64,000 nucleotides of DNA from Ichthyophis bannanicus (taxonomy: Eukaryota > Chordata > Amphibia > Gymnophiona > Ichthyophiidae). Of the stretch, positions 54,960 to 64,000 are shown in pieces. The number at the start of each line of letters is the position of its first letter. Position 1 is the stretch's first letter. The notes under the pieces were generated by a model. The model was not told the origin of the DNA. It worked only from the letters and a program-made list of their open reading frames with translations, and searched no databases. Made by a program: the position numbers and the translations under genes. The stretch lies in NCBI GenBank assembly GCA_033557465.1, contig CM066045.1, positions 135,429,596 through 135,493,595 of the forward strand. The letters are read 5' to 3'.

Positions 54960-55391
54960 AGCTCTCCCAAAAGGTGATTTTTGCTGAGTTTGCTGCATAA
55001 CTGTGAGTCTGTTTGTCTCCAAATAACTGTGAGTCTGTTTGTCTCCAAATCTTTATCTATCTAATTTGTCCTTAGTGGTGGGTTCCCTTACCTACTCCAT
55101 TGCTGTAAAGTTTTAAACTTTCTCTTAGCCTACCTGAGGGACTACCCCTCCCCCCTGCTGAGTTATTGTTGTGGACCTCCATTTCCTGTGCTGCACGTGG
55201 GCTTGCTCAGATTGCCTTTCTGTTCCTTAAGAAGAGGAGTGCTTTCCAGAGCTCTCCCAAAAGGTGTTTTTGCTGAGTTTGCTGCATAACTGTGAGTCTG
55301 TTTGTCTCCAAATAACTGTGAGTCTGTTTGTCTCCAAATCTTTATCTATCTAATTTGTCCTTAGTGGTGGGTTCCCTTACCTACTCCATTG
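54960..55391 (+). repeat. CR1 5' UTR repeated units
   Basis: 54960-55102 and 55250-55391 are near-identical (one indel seen in about 142 bp), with a 290-bp period. Each unit contains a smaller tandem of aactgtgagtctgtttgtc (two copies). Repeated 5' UTR modules suggest internal-promoter monomers. Confidence 0.8.
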
Positions 55392-55587
55392 TGTGTGCCC
55401 ACAGTTCAGGAACAGCCTACTGGCCAGAGACACTTAGGTTCCCACCCACCCTACTCCTCGCCCTACCCACCCCAGGGGCTACATTGCCTATATAGTGGTC
55501 ACATACTTGCCATCTATCATTCCTAACTTGGGTTAAAAGCCACATCGTCTTCATCTTTTCTTCTTCTTCTTCTGGGACTGCATAAAC

Positions 55588-58500
55588 ATGTCATGTATTC
55601 AGTGCAATAACTGCGGTACTTTCATTCAAAGACGAATCATTTGGAGCCTAAGAGCTTGTCCTATATGCCTAAAGTCAGCTGCCATGCATGAAGAACACTA
55701 CTCTAAACTTTATCGGTGTGTTGATTCCTTTCCAGCTCAACGCTCCACCACTGCGTTTGACTCCGGGACTACTGCTATACCAACCCACCGCACTACCTGC
55801 ACCCCTCTTCAGGCGTATCAGGTATCAGTTTGTAGTTGCCCGCTTTTAACTGCTGCCTCTCGTCAGCCCCCCCCTACCATGTCACGCATACAGTTCTCTG
55901 GGGCCGTCGTCCAGCAGCTACCCGCTGTCGGCGCACCCAGCTCTCCTTCTAACCTTCTTTACTGTGCCCTATCTCGAACTGCTTTCCCTTCCTCTGGCAA
56001 TTTCTGCTCCCTCCCCCTCGCTGTTCTCTGCACCCTCTGTCTCTCTCCAGGTTTTCCTTCAAGGTTGGTCTTGTCAACTGCCGATCCCTCAGAGCCAAAA
56101 CTCTTTTAATCCAGGACCTCATTTCCCAGACCTCCTTTGATCTAACTCTTCTTACCGAGACTTGGCTAAAGGAAGGAGAGGACTGCCCCTCCTTGCCCGA
56201 CTGCCTTCCACCCGGCTTTTCAGCACTATCTGTCCCTCGCACAGGTCGCTCTGGCGGCCGGTGTAGCTGCCAATCCTTGCCTCCTCCCTTTCCTTCACCC
56301 AGATTCTCTCTCCCTCTCTCTCCTACCCTGAGGCCCTTCTCCTTCATCTCCACACTACCCCTCCTCACTCTCCTACGCGTCTACGCGCCTCTCCGCTCCG
56401 ATCTCTGGGACTCACTTCTCACTCCCTTTCCGATCTCTCCTGCTCTTCCCCCACCTCTTAATTGCTGGTGACTTCAATCTACACCTCGATTCCCCCTCAT
56501 CCCTCAGAGATTATGCATTCTCTCCACTTTTAGATGACTTGTCGCTTCTGCAACACGTTCTCTTTCCCCACTCACTCCGCCGGCCACACTCTTGACATTC
56601 GTCATGACTCCCTCCTCCTCCACGCTCTCGCTCTCCAATCTGTCTCTTTCCCCCTTCCTTGGTCGACCATCTCTGCCTCTCAGTTTCTTGCTCCCAATTC
56701 ACCGCATCACTCCCCTCCCACGAGTCTTCCTCCTCCCCACGGCCTCTCCCGCTCCCTACCCAGTCCACACTTCAGCGCTTTTCCCCCAGCTGAAGATTTG
56801 TTCCCCTCTGATTTAGCCTCACTATCCCACTGATTCCCAGGCTTCCACCTGGTTCTCCTCTCTCTCAACTGCTCTTGATCAGATTGCCCCCTCCGCAACG
56901 CTCAGCTCCGCGTCGACCTTCACATCCCTGGTATATCCTGGTCTTCTTCTTCTTTCGTTCCAACTCCGTAGAGCCGAAAGGTTATGGCGCAAATCCCCTT
57001 CACCGACCTCCTGTCACTCTTCAAAAGCTCAGCACACTCCCATTAACCGCTCTCAACTTCATCTTGCCAAATCCTCCTTTTTTTCTACTGCTATCGCCAA
57101 TGCCCCCCAACCACAACATGACATCTCTACTCCACTCTCAAATATCTTACCTCCCTCCTATCCCTCTGCACTTCTGCACCACACACCCACTCCCCCTCTC
57201 TCTTGCCTCTGCCTTCAGCAACAAATCTCCACCTTAAGAGCATCTCTACCCTCAAATCCCCCTCCCATACTCCTCTCTCCTCCTCCAGTCGCCTCTCCAC
57301 CCCCCAGTCTCTATCTCTCATACCTGGTCCTCCTTCTCCCTGACCACCACTGATGAACTGCACCATCATCTCCTCCTCTAATAAAACCTTCTGCCCCCTT
57401 GACCCTATTCCCTCTGCCTGGTTACTCTCACCCTCACAGTCTTTCTTCCCTATATTCAAATCCTTATTAATACTAGTTTATCCACCGGGACGTTTCCCTC
57501 ACCTTGGAAGCATGCCCTAATCCGCCTCCCTCTACTTAAGAAACCCTCCCTTGACTCCCTTGATCCCAATAATTATCGTCCAGTCTCGCAATCCCCTTCC
57601 TTTCCAAACTTCTCGAGAAGGTTGTTTTTGCCCAGCTTTCCCACCACCTCGACTCCACCAATTACCTTCACCCCCCCAATCCGGTTTTCGCAGGGCACAG
57701 CTTTGAAACTGTTCTTCTCGCTTTCACCAATGCTTTGCATGTTGCACCGATCGTGGTGAAATCTCGGTGGCGGTTGCCCTCGACCTCTCTGCTGCCTTCG
57801 ACTTGGTCGATCACTCCTCCTTCTATCCCGATTACGTGACGCCCGACTCTGTAGCACAGTCTTTAGGTGGTTCCACTCCTTTCTTTCCTCCCGCTCTGGT
57901 GCTGTTCTCCCCTCTTCCCTTCACTCCACACATCTGACTCCTTCCCCCTATCCTGCGGGCGTTCCACAGGGTTCAGTGTTAGCCCCTCCTCTCCTCTTCA
58001 ATCTTTTCCTGACTGACTCCCCTCACACTTCTCATTCAGCAATTTGGTATCTCTGCCTTCTATTACGCCGATGGACATTCTCCTTTTGCACCACACCTCC
58101 CCCATCAACCCTGACCTTGCCCCGCTTAACTCCTGTCTGGCGGCTGTCTCCATCTGGATGTCTCAGAATTGCCTGCACCTCAACCCTCCAAAACAACAGC
58201 AATCTGGTTTCCCCCATGGCCACCCCCCTCCTTTAACGGCTCCCTCTTTTTCCGGCTTTCCCAATCTCACTGGTCACTACTTTTCGGTATCTCGGCGTCC
58301 TGTTTGATTCGGATCTTACCTTCTCTGCTCATGTTTCCTATGTTTCCAAAACTTCCTTTTTTTACTTAGGCAAATTCGCGCTATTTCGCCCTTTTCCTAT
58401 CTCCCCTCTGCTCTGGCCACCCTTCTGCTTGCTCTCGTCATCTCCCGCATAGATTTCGCCAACTCAATTTTTTCCGGCATCACTAAGACCCAACTGTCAC

Positions 58501-59990
58501 GACTTCAGCGTATTCAAAATACTGCCGCTCGCCTTATCTCCTACTCTTCCCCAGAGACCATGCTACTCCTCTCCTTTCCCGTCTTCACTGGCTTCCTATC
58601 TCCTTTCGCATTCATTTCAAACTTCTTACGCTCACTCATAAAGCTCTCCATACCTCCACAACATATACCTGTCCGATATCATTCACTTCCACACCCCCCA
58701 GACACACACCCCGCTCCTTCCACCTCAACCGACTTGCACTCCCCTAACCCACAGCTGCTAATCTTCAATCTACACGATCCTCAGCCTTCTTCAACATTGG
58801 TACAGCCCTAAGGAAATCCTTACACACCTCTCTCCGTTGGAGCCTCATCACACCACTTTCAAACAAGCTCTGAAGACCCACCTTTTCTCCCTTGCCTTCA
58901 ATCACCCTCCTCTCTAGCCTATCCTCCCCCCCACTTTGTCTACCCTCCCTTTTGTTTCCGTTTTTCTCTTTTACCTCTTCTCTTTCCTGTCAAAGAAAAT
59001 TTGTAACTTCCTTTCCATTTTCAGCCTTGTGCCTGTTGTACTTTAACTTTTTTGTGATTGTAAACCGCCCTGCTTAATACTGAAGGGCGGTCAAGCAAAT
59101 TCAATAAACATAAACATAAACATAAACTAACTCTACTAAGGAAAGACCTAGCTGCCATGCATAAAGAAGTGTCTCTACTGAGGGAGGAACTGGCTGCAAT
59201 GAAGCGCACCTCTTCTAGGATACAAACTGAACAAAGTCCACCACCACTCCCACAAAGAATCAAATGCCCCAGGAACAAATGGATCACAGTGGGTTCTGGT
59301 AGATTGCGACCTGTAACACAGAGACATCCTATACATCAAGAGATATCCCTGCACAATGCCTTCTCTGCCTTGGCTAATGAGGATGCCCAATCCAAAGAAA
59401 CTGAAGGGCCCTTAAATGAGTCAGACAATGCCCAATCCCCTGCTAAAGCACCAAATATGAAGAAAACATCACCAAACAGAAAACTACTACTACTTGGAGA
59501 TTCCATCATCAGAGGCACTAACTTGGGAACACAGTTCAAAGGAGAGAAGATAGTCATGTGCCTACCAGGCTCTTCAGCCAGCAGGAATACAAACCAAGTT
59601 GTTGAATTACTTAGCACAAAAAGTGAACACTCCAAACTTGATGTTATTATCCATTTAGGCACAAACGACCTGGCTAGAAACAGTGCCTCGACAGCCCAAA
59701 AGGACTTCCAATCTCTGGGAGATAAACTCAAGCACGTTGTTAACACTGTTGCATTCTCAGAAGTTCTACCTGTTCTTGGTAAGTGGACAAAAAGGCTGCT
59801 TCGCATTAACAGCTTTAATACATGGCTCCAGACCTGGTGCAAACAAGAAGGATTCAGATTTATTGGCAACTGGGACAACAGATGGACCAACAAGAGACTA
59901 TACTGTGCTGATGGACTGCATCTCTCTGTCGCAGGGAAAAGAATCCTAAGGGAAAAATTCAGGCAGTATGTGGATATGCATTTAAACTAG
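55588..59990 (+). pseudogene. CR1 ORF1 (zinc motif and SGNH esterase), split by L2
   Basis: The N-terminal part starts at ATG 55588: CIQCNNCGTF, ACPICLKSAAMHEEHYSKL (paired Cys motifs, zinc-binding type). The L2 at about 55730-59105 interrupts it. It resumes as a coiled coil (LRKDLAAMHKEVSLLREEL, 59115-59200) and an SGNH esterase: KLLLLGDSIIRGTN (nucleophile Ser, 59480-59523), VIIHLGTNDLAR (59645-59680) and YCADGLHLSVAGKR (Asp and His, 59899-59940), ending at TAG 59988-59990. CR1 ORF1 proteins are known to pair a zinc/PHD-like region with an esterase. After the L2 the frame is open for 278 codons. Confidence 0.8.
55730..59105 (+). mobile_element. L2-clade LINE inserted in CR1 ORF1
   Basis: Near full-length L2-type element, heavily frame-broken. 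The endonuclease shows LVNCRSLRAKTLLIQDLI and LTETWLKEGED (about 56068-56180) and LIAGDFNLHLDSP (56458-56495). The RT shows RLPLLKKPSLDSLDPNNY (about 57520-57575), VALDLSAAFDLVDHSS (57773-57820), GVPQGSVLAPPLLFN (57960-57995), YYADGHSPF (YADD altered, about 58060) and DFANSIF..TKTQLSRLQRIQNTAARL (58450-58540). The 3' end is tgtaaaccgccctgcttaat...gggcggtcaagcaaattcaataaac followed by (ataaac)n at 59101-59128, a simple-repeat tail. Confidence 0.85.
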
Positions 59991-60094
59991 GAAAAGGGGG
60001 TGACGGATGTGGAAGGTCAACATCTGCATGCCACCCCCAGCAAAAGCAGAACAACATCAGACACAGTCACACTTTTAAACCACATATCAAAAAC

Positions 60095-60376
60095 ATGTGG
60101 GAAGAAGTGGGCAGAACAAAATCAATGCAAAATACACACAAGCCAGGAAAGTGCTGGAAAGCAATGAGCACAAATGCTCGAAGCTTAGCCAACAAAATTC
60201 CAGACCTGGAAGCCCTAATGGTGGAAACGGATTTGGACATTGTGACCATTACAGAAACATGGTTTAATGAATCACATGATTGGGATATAGCCATAGCTGG
60301 CTATAATCTATTCAGAAGAGACAGAGAAAATGGAAAAGGAGGAGTAGCCTTGTATGTCAAAAGCAATATTAATATG
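60095..60376 (+). pseudogene. CR1 ORF2 N-terminus (endonuclease start)
   Basis: Reads AMSTNARSLANKIPDLEAL, TDLDIVTITETWFNESHDW (about 60221-60283, with the metal-binding Glu of TETW), NLFRRDRENGKGGVALYVKSN (to 60369). From about 60374 it departs from the homologous text at 430-450, and a stop follows at 60377. ORF2 is therefore cut at about residue 95. Confidence 0.8.
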
Positions 60377-60849
60377 TAACAAATGCAACTTTGGTCTTTT
60401 ATACAGAGTTAAATCTTGATGAATCAAAATAGGATACTCTGTAAATCTTACCATGAAAGTATACCTTATATATACTGGAACTTAATAAGATCTAAATAGA
60501 TCAAATCTCAAAACTAACTCACAGTGTTTAGTATGACTAAAGTAGCCAGCAAAGGTCTCAGAATTAGCTGCAATCGTTGACTTTGATTCTCCGTCAAACT
60601 CTCCCATCTTATTGTTTAGACTTCTAGCATTTGCATACAAGCATTTTAGAGACTGTATTTTATTAATATTAATCTGGCTATTGGTAGGCATGGGTAATTT
60701 GGAATCTTTACGCTCTGTCTGCACCTTACTCAAGGGCATTTGGGCTACTGTACTCTTTTTTGGAACCTCACTGCTTTTGGTAGTATCCTTCAAGGATACC
60801 TTCGTCCTAACCATGCGCTCCTGGGTGACTGTCGGCTTTCCCCTATTTT

Positions 60850-61770
60850 CTAGTTTAAAAGCTTCTCTATCTCCTTTTTAAAGGTTAATGCCAGCAGTCT
60901 GGTTCCATCCTGATTAAGGTGAAGCCCATCCCTTCGGAAGAGCCCCTCCTTTCCACAGAATGTTCCCCAGTTCCTAACAAATCCAAAACCCTCATCCTTG
61001 CACCATCGTCTCATCCACGCATTGAGACTCCGGAGCTCTGCCTGTCTTTTGGGTCCTGCACGTGGAACAGGAAGCATTTCGGAGAACGCTATCCTGGAAG
61101 TTCTGGATTTCAACTTCCTACCTAAAAGCTTAAATTTAGCCTCCAGAACTTCCCTACCACATTTTCCTATGTCATTGGTACCGACATGCACCAAGACAGC
61201 AGACCTCTCCCCAGCACTATCTATGATCCTATCTAGGCGGTGCGTGAGGTCTGCTACCTTCGCACCAGGCAGGCATGTTACCAGGCGATCCTCACTTCCA
61301 CCAGCCACCCAGCTATCTACATTCCTAATGATTGAATCACCAACTATGACAGCTGTCCTGAATCTCCTCTCATGGGGACATGGCCCTGGAGAAACATCCT
61401 CGGTGCGAGAGGGTTTTACATCACCTGGAGGACAGGTCCTAGTTACAGGATCACTTCCCGCCACACCAGGGTGATGCTCTCCTGTCACGTGACCTCTCTC
61501 CTCCATGGCAACAGGGATGCTGCCAGACTGGAGGTGGGACTTCAGGTCTATATCCCTGTAGGTCTCGTCCATGTACTTCTCTGTCTTTCTTATGTCTTCC
61601 AGGTCTGCTACTCTAGCCTCTAGAGAACGGACTTGTTCCCTGAGAGCAAAGAGCTCCTTGCACTTAGTGCATACGTAAGACCTCTCACCAACTTGGAGAA
61701 AATCATACATGTGACACTCAATGCAAAAGACCGGAAAGCCCCCATCTCGCTGCTGGACTTTTGTCTGCAT
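60850..61770 (-). CDS. CR1 ORF1 protein: zinc motif, coiled coil, SGNH esterase
   Basis: Intact 306-codon ORF starting at ATG 61770. Domains in order: Cys motif FCIECHMYDF..YVCTKCKELF (residues about 14-42), coiled coil LREQVRSLEARVADLEDI (about 44-63), a low-complexity linker, then SGNH esterase AVIVGDSIIRNVD (Ser of GDS, about residue 147), VLVHVGTNDIGK (about 200) and FRRDGLHLNQDGTRLL (Asp and His, about 285). CR1 ORF1 esterases are thought to help RNP or membrane handling in retrotransposition, but the substrate is not known. The family differs from the sense ORF1 at 55588-59990. Any expression would be antisense to HTR3A. Confidence 0.85.
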   Translation of the reverse strand: MQTKVQQRDGGFPVFCIECHMYDFLQVGERSYVCTKCKELFALREQVRSLEARVADLEDIRKTEKYMDETYRDIDLKSHLQSGSIPVAMEERGHVTGEHHPGVAGSDPVTRTCPPGDVKPSRTEDVSPGPCPHERRFRTAVIVGDSIIRNVDSWVAGGSEDRLVTCLPGAKVADLTHRLDRIIDSAGERSAVLVHVGTNDIGKCGREVLEAKFKLLGRKLKSRTSRIAFSEMLPVPRAGPKRQAELRSLNAWMRRWCKDEGFGFVRNWGTFCGKEGLFRRDGLHLNQDGTRLLALTFKKEIEKLLN

Positions 61771-62100
61771 CTTAGTTTAAAGCTTGTGTTTAGGTCTTTT
61801 AAATTCTGTATATAATAAGGACTGGTGTAGATTCTTATACTAATAAAAGTGTATCTAACACCCCCAATACACCTTGTTCACCTGAAGCTTAATTAAACTC
61901 AGGTCCTCAGTGTATAACTGATTTGGATAAAGAGCTGCACCTGAGAGCAGCCCCTTTCCTCCAAGATGTGTAGGTACCTATAAAGCTACAATTACCCCAG
62001 GGGTGGGTGGGTGTTGGGGAGGGAGGGAGGGAAATAAGTCCTATTAAAGAGGGCAGTTAAAAGGTACCCTGTCCTGAACCCTCAGCAGGGGGGGAAGGAG

Positions 62101-62601
62101 TACCACACAAAGCCCAGTTAGTTGAGAGAGGCAAGGTAAGTTATACAGCTGAGAAAGATGAAGCAGCACACCAAGAAGACAAACAATAAATAATTAAATA
62201 AACAGCTAGAACTCACTGCAAGTTGTCACAGGAGGTAATATCCACCTCTCTAGCAGAGCACTGTGAGAGCACTGTTCTTCCCAGAGCAGAGAAAAGCAAA
62301 CAAAACAGACTATGCACATGTGGTGGAGACAGGAAGAAGGCTACACAATACCTCAGCAGGGGGGAGGGGAGGGGGATTCACTCAGGTAGCTTAGGGCAGG
62401 AAAACAAAATTTAAAAACACAGCAGGTTCAGGGGGGAGAGCAGGGAGAGAGATTTAATTTAAATTAAAATGAACAGTTAACCTGGCTACCACACAAAGCC
62501 CAGTTAGTTGAGAGAGGCAAGGTAAATTATACAGCTGAGAAAGCTGAAGCAGCACACCAAGAAGACAAACAATAAATAATTAAATAAACAGCTAGAACTC
62601 A
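62101..62601 (-). repeat. CR1 family B 5' UTR repeated unit
   Basis: 62101-62215 and 62487-62601 are 115-bp direct repeats with two mismatches seen, at a period of 386 bp. Together with the family A repeats at 54960-55391 they show duplicated 5' UTR units in two related subfamilies. Confidence 0.85.
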
Positions 62602-64000
62602 AAACCAACAGCATGCAAGATCCGAGGCAACATGGTTTTACCGAAGGACGGTCTTGCCAAACAAATCTGATTGAGTTCTTTGACTGGGTGACCAAGGAAC
62701 TAGATCAGGGGCATGCGATGGATGTCATCTACCTGGATTTCAGCAAAGCCTTTGATACTGTTCCTCATAGGAGGCTTGTCAACAAACTCAGTAGCTTGGG
62801 GATGGGTCCCAAGATGGTAAACTGGATTAGAAATTGGTTGACTGACAGACGACAGAAGGTGATTGTACATGGAGCTCACTCGGATGAGAGGAAGGTGATT
62901 AGCGGGGTGCCCCAGGGTTCGGTCCTGGGCCCGGCACTGTTCAATGTATTTGTGAGTGATATTGCTGAAGGACTGAAAGGAAAAGTCTGTCTTTTTGCAG
63001 ACGACACAAAAATTTGCAACAGATTGGACTCCCCCGAGGGAGTGGCTAACATGACGAAAGATCTACAAAAGCTGGAAGACTGGTCTAATGCTTGGCAACT
63101 ACAATTTAATGCGAAAAAGTGCAGTGTCATGCACTTGGGCAGCAGAAATCCAAGAGAAATGTACGCGATAGGGGGCGAGAGGTTGGTATGCACGGTTCAG
63201 GAGAAAGACCTTGGTGTGATTATTTCTGATGATCTCAAGGTGCAAAACAGTGCGACAAGGCAGTGGCAAAAGCCAGGAGGATGTTGGGCTGCATACAAAG
63301 AGGGATTACCAGCAGAAAGGAAGAGGTACTTATGCCACTGTATAAGTCACTGGTGAGACCTCACTTGGAATACTGTGTTCAGTTTTGGAGACCGTATCTT
63401 GCAAAAGATGTAAAAAGACTGGAAACGGTTCAGAGGAAAGCAACCAAAATGATTTGGAGCCTGCGTCAGAAGCCTTATAAGAAGAGACTTGAAGACCTAA
63501 ATATGTACACTTTGGAGGAGAGGAGGGACAGGGGAGATATGAGTCAGACCTTTAAATACTTAAAGAGAAATGATGAACAAACAAACCTCTTCCAAAGACG
63601 GGGAAACTTTAAAACTAGAGGGCATAACATGAAGCTGCAAGGTGGTAAATTGAAGGGCAATGTCAGGAAATATTTTTTCACCGAAAGAGTGGTGGATGCT
63701 TGGAATGCCCTCCCGATGAAAGTAGTGGGGGCAAACACGGTGACGGAATTCAAAAAGGCATGGGACAAACACAGTGGATTCCTTTACAGCAATAGGATAA
63801 AAACAAAATAAACGGTACCATCTAACTTCTGAACCATATAACGTCTCAACAAATATATAACGTCTCAACAAATAGGGGTGTCCTACCTGGAGTGGTGGGT
63901 TTACCCCTAAACAAAGACATGGGGAGGGGTGGCCTGCACAGAGCGACAGGTGCACCTAATCTTGCCATCTTGCTGGGCAGACTAGATGGACCATGCTGGT
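62598..64000 (+). mobile_element. CR1 (family A) RT half and 3' end
   Basis: Starts inside the RT at aaaaccaacag, equivalent to 1792 in the first element, and runs through the 3' UTR to gggcagactagatggaccatgctggt at the window edge. It is very close to the element at 400-3222. It lacks its own 5' half; the inverted family B segment adjoins it instead. Confidence 0.85.
62613..63811 (+). pseudogene. CR1 reverse transcriptase C-terminal half
   Basis: Blocks: RQHGFTEGRSCQTNLIEFF, VIYLDFSKAFDTVPHRR (first catalytic Asp, 62725-62775), GVPQGSVLGPALFNVF (62906-62953), VCLFADDTKICN (62983-63018) and KKCSVMHLGSRNP. A missing G near 63241 (ggtgcaaaac for ggtggcaaaac) shifts the frame. The rest runs MLGCIQRGITSRKEEVLMPL, LVRPHLEYCVQFWRPYL and KYFFTERVVDAWNALP to the stop at 63809-63811. 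The single indel is the only break seen. Confidence 0.85.

Larger units (their letters stand above)
54960..60376 (+). mobile_element. CR1 (family A-like) 5' half, interrupted by an L2
   Basis: Contains a repeated 5' UTR (54960-55587), ORF1 split by an L2 insertion (55730-59105), and the beginning of ORF2 to 60376, where similarity to the element at 413 stops. The 3' half is replaced by an inverted CR1 segment (60600-62601). A fitting RT half in the same orientation starts at 62598. Confidence 0.75.
60600..62601 (-). mobile_element. CR1 (family B) 5' segment, inverted
   Basis: On the minus strand: 5' UTR with a repeated unit (62601 to about 61780), ORF1 (61770-60850), then the first codons of ORF2 (LKCLYANARSLNNKMGEF, about 60650-60598). 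Its RT and 3' end are missing. The 5' UTR is related to that at 55103-55250 (acctgag...cccctcccccctgctgag in both). It meets the RT half at 62598-62601 through a shared ctca. Confidence 0.8.
11790..64000 (+). other. HTR3A: HTR3A gene locus, 5' part (exons 1-4 and introns)
   Basis: Serotonin-gated cation channel subunit of the Cys-loop (pentameric ligand-gated) family, which acts at the plasma membrane of neurons. The four exons together encode the signal peptide and the start of the extracellular ligand-binding domain, 126 codons in all. Remaining exons (Cys-loop, four membrane segments, intracellular loop) must lie beyond 64000. Splice junction phases join cleanly: exon 1 ends with one base of a codon, exons 2 and 3 end in phase 0, and exon 4 ends with two bases of a codon. 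The 45- and 110-nt exons match the sizes I know for this receptor family. HTR3A rather than HTR3B is favoured by TYIWYRQYW and SIWVPDI-like wording close to the human 3A protein. Introns are filled with mobile elements. Confidence 0.85.

Noticed and set aside
54531..54987. 149-codon Pro/Cys/Leu-rich ORFs
   Set aside because: Product of a pyrimidine-rich minisatellite. Two frames are open simultaneously.

Overview
The window is vertebrate nuclear DNA. It holds the 5' part of one host gene, on the + strand, buried in transposable elements. The gene is a serotonin type 3 receptor subunit, best matched to HTR3A. Four coding exons are visible: 11790-11856, 40692-40858, 51534-51578 and 53349-53458. 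All splice sites are GT/AG, and the 167/45/110-nt sizes of exons 2-4 fit the exon layout of Cys-loop receptor genes. The gene runs off the right edge. The very long repeat-filled introns (28.8 kb, 10.7 kb, 1.8 kb and more than 10.5 kb) and the repeat mix (CR1, L2, RTE, L1/Tx1, Penelope, Ngaro, mariner, MITEs, tRNA-SINEs) suggest an amphibian. A caecilian is my guess, from general familiarity with such repeats and not from a search.

Layout. 1-11.8 kb, upstream of the gene: an antisense RTE-type LINE split by a sense CR1 (211-5880), an L2-like fragment, and a 1.7-kb non-autonomous repeat with an internal hairpin. 11.8-40.7 kb, intron 1: SINEs, MITEs, a second inverted copy of the hairpin repeat (16102-18316), an L2-like LINE (18820-20655), a mariner (22079-29453) carrying an L1-type LINE (23249-29293) that itself carries a perfect CR1 palindrome (24490-25126), and a complete Ngaro tyrosine-recombinase retrotransposon (30010-36444). 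40.9-51.5 kb, intron 2: patchwork of L2-like, CR1, Penelope and L1 pieces and MITEs. 51.6-53.3 kb, intron 3: MITEs and CR1 scraps. 53.5-64 kb, intron 4: a rearranged CR1 complex with an L2 inserted in its ORF1.

Most notable points. (1) The Ngaro element has the full split-direct-repeat plan A1-internal-B1-A2-B2 and encodes gag, RT, RNase H, tyrosine recombinase and an SGNH hydrolase. Its recombinase reading frame is broken only at three G9 runs, and it carries what look like spliceosomal signals, including a 5' UTR intron. (2) A 291-bp inverted duplication of a CR1 3' end, with arms identical by eye and a 26-nt loop, sits between the two ORFs of a young L1. (3) Two related CR1 elements carry partly duplicated 5' UTR units. 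(4) SGNH esterase domains occur in three separate retroelement ORFs. No cellular operon, RNA gene or CRISPR array is present. Apart from HTR3A, every supportable coding region belongs to a mobile element.
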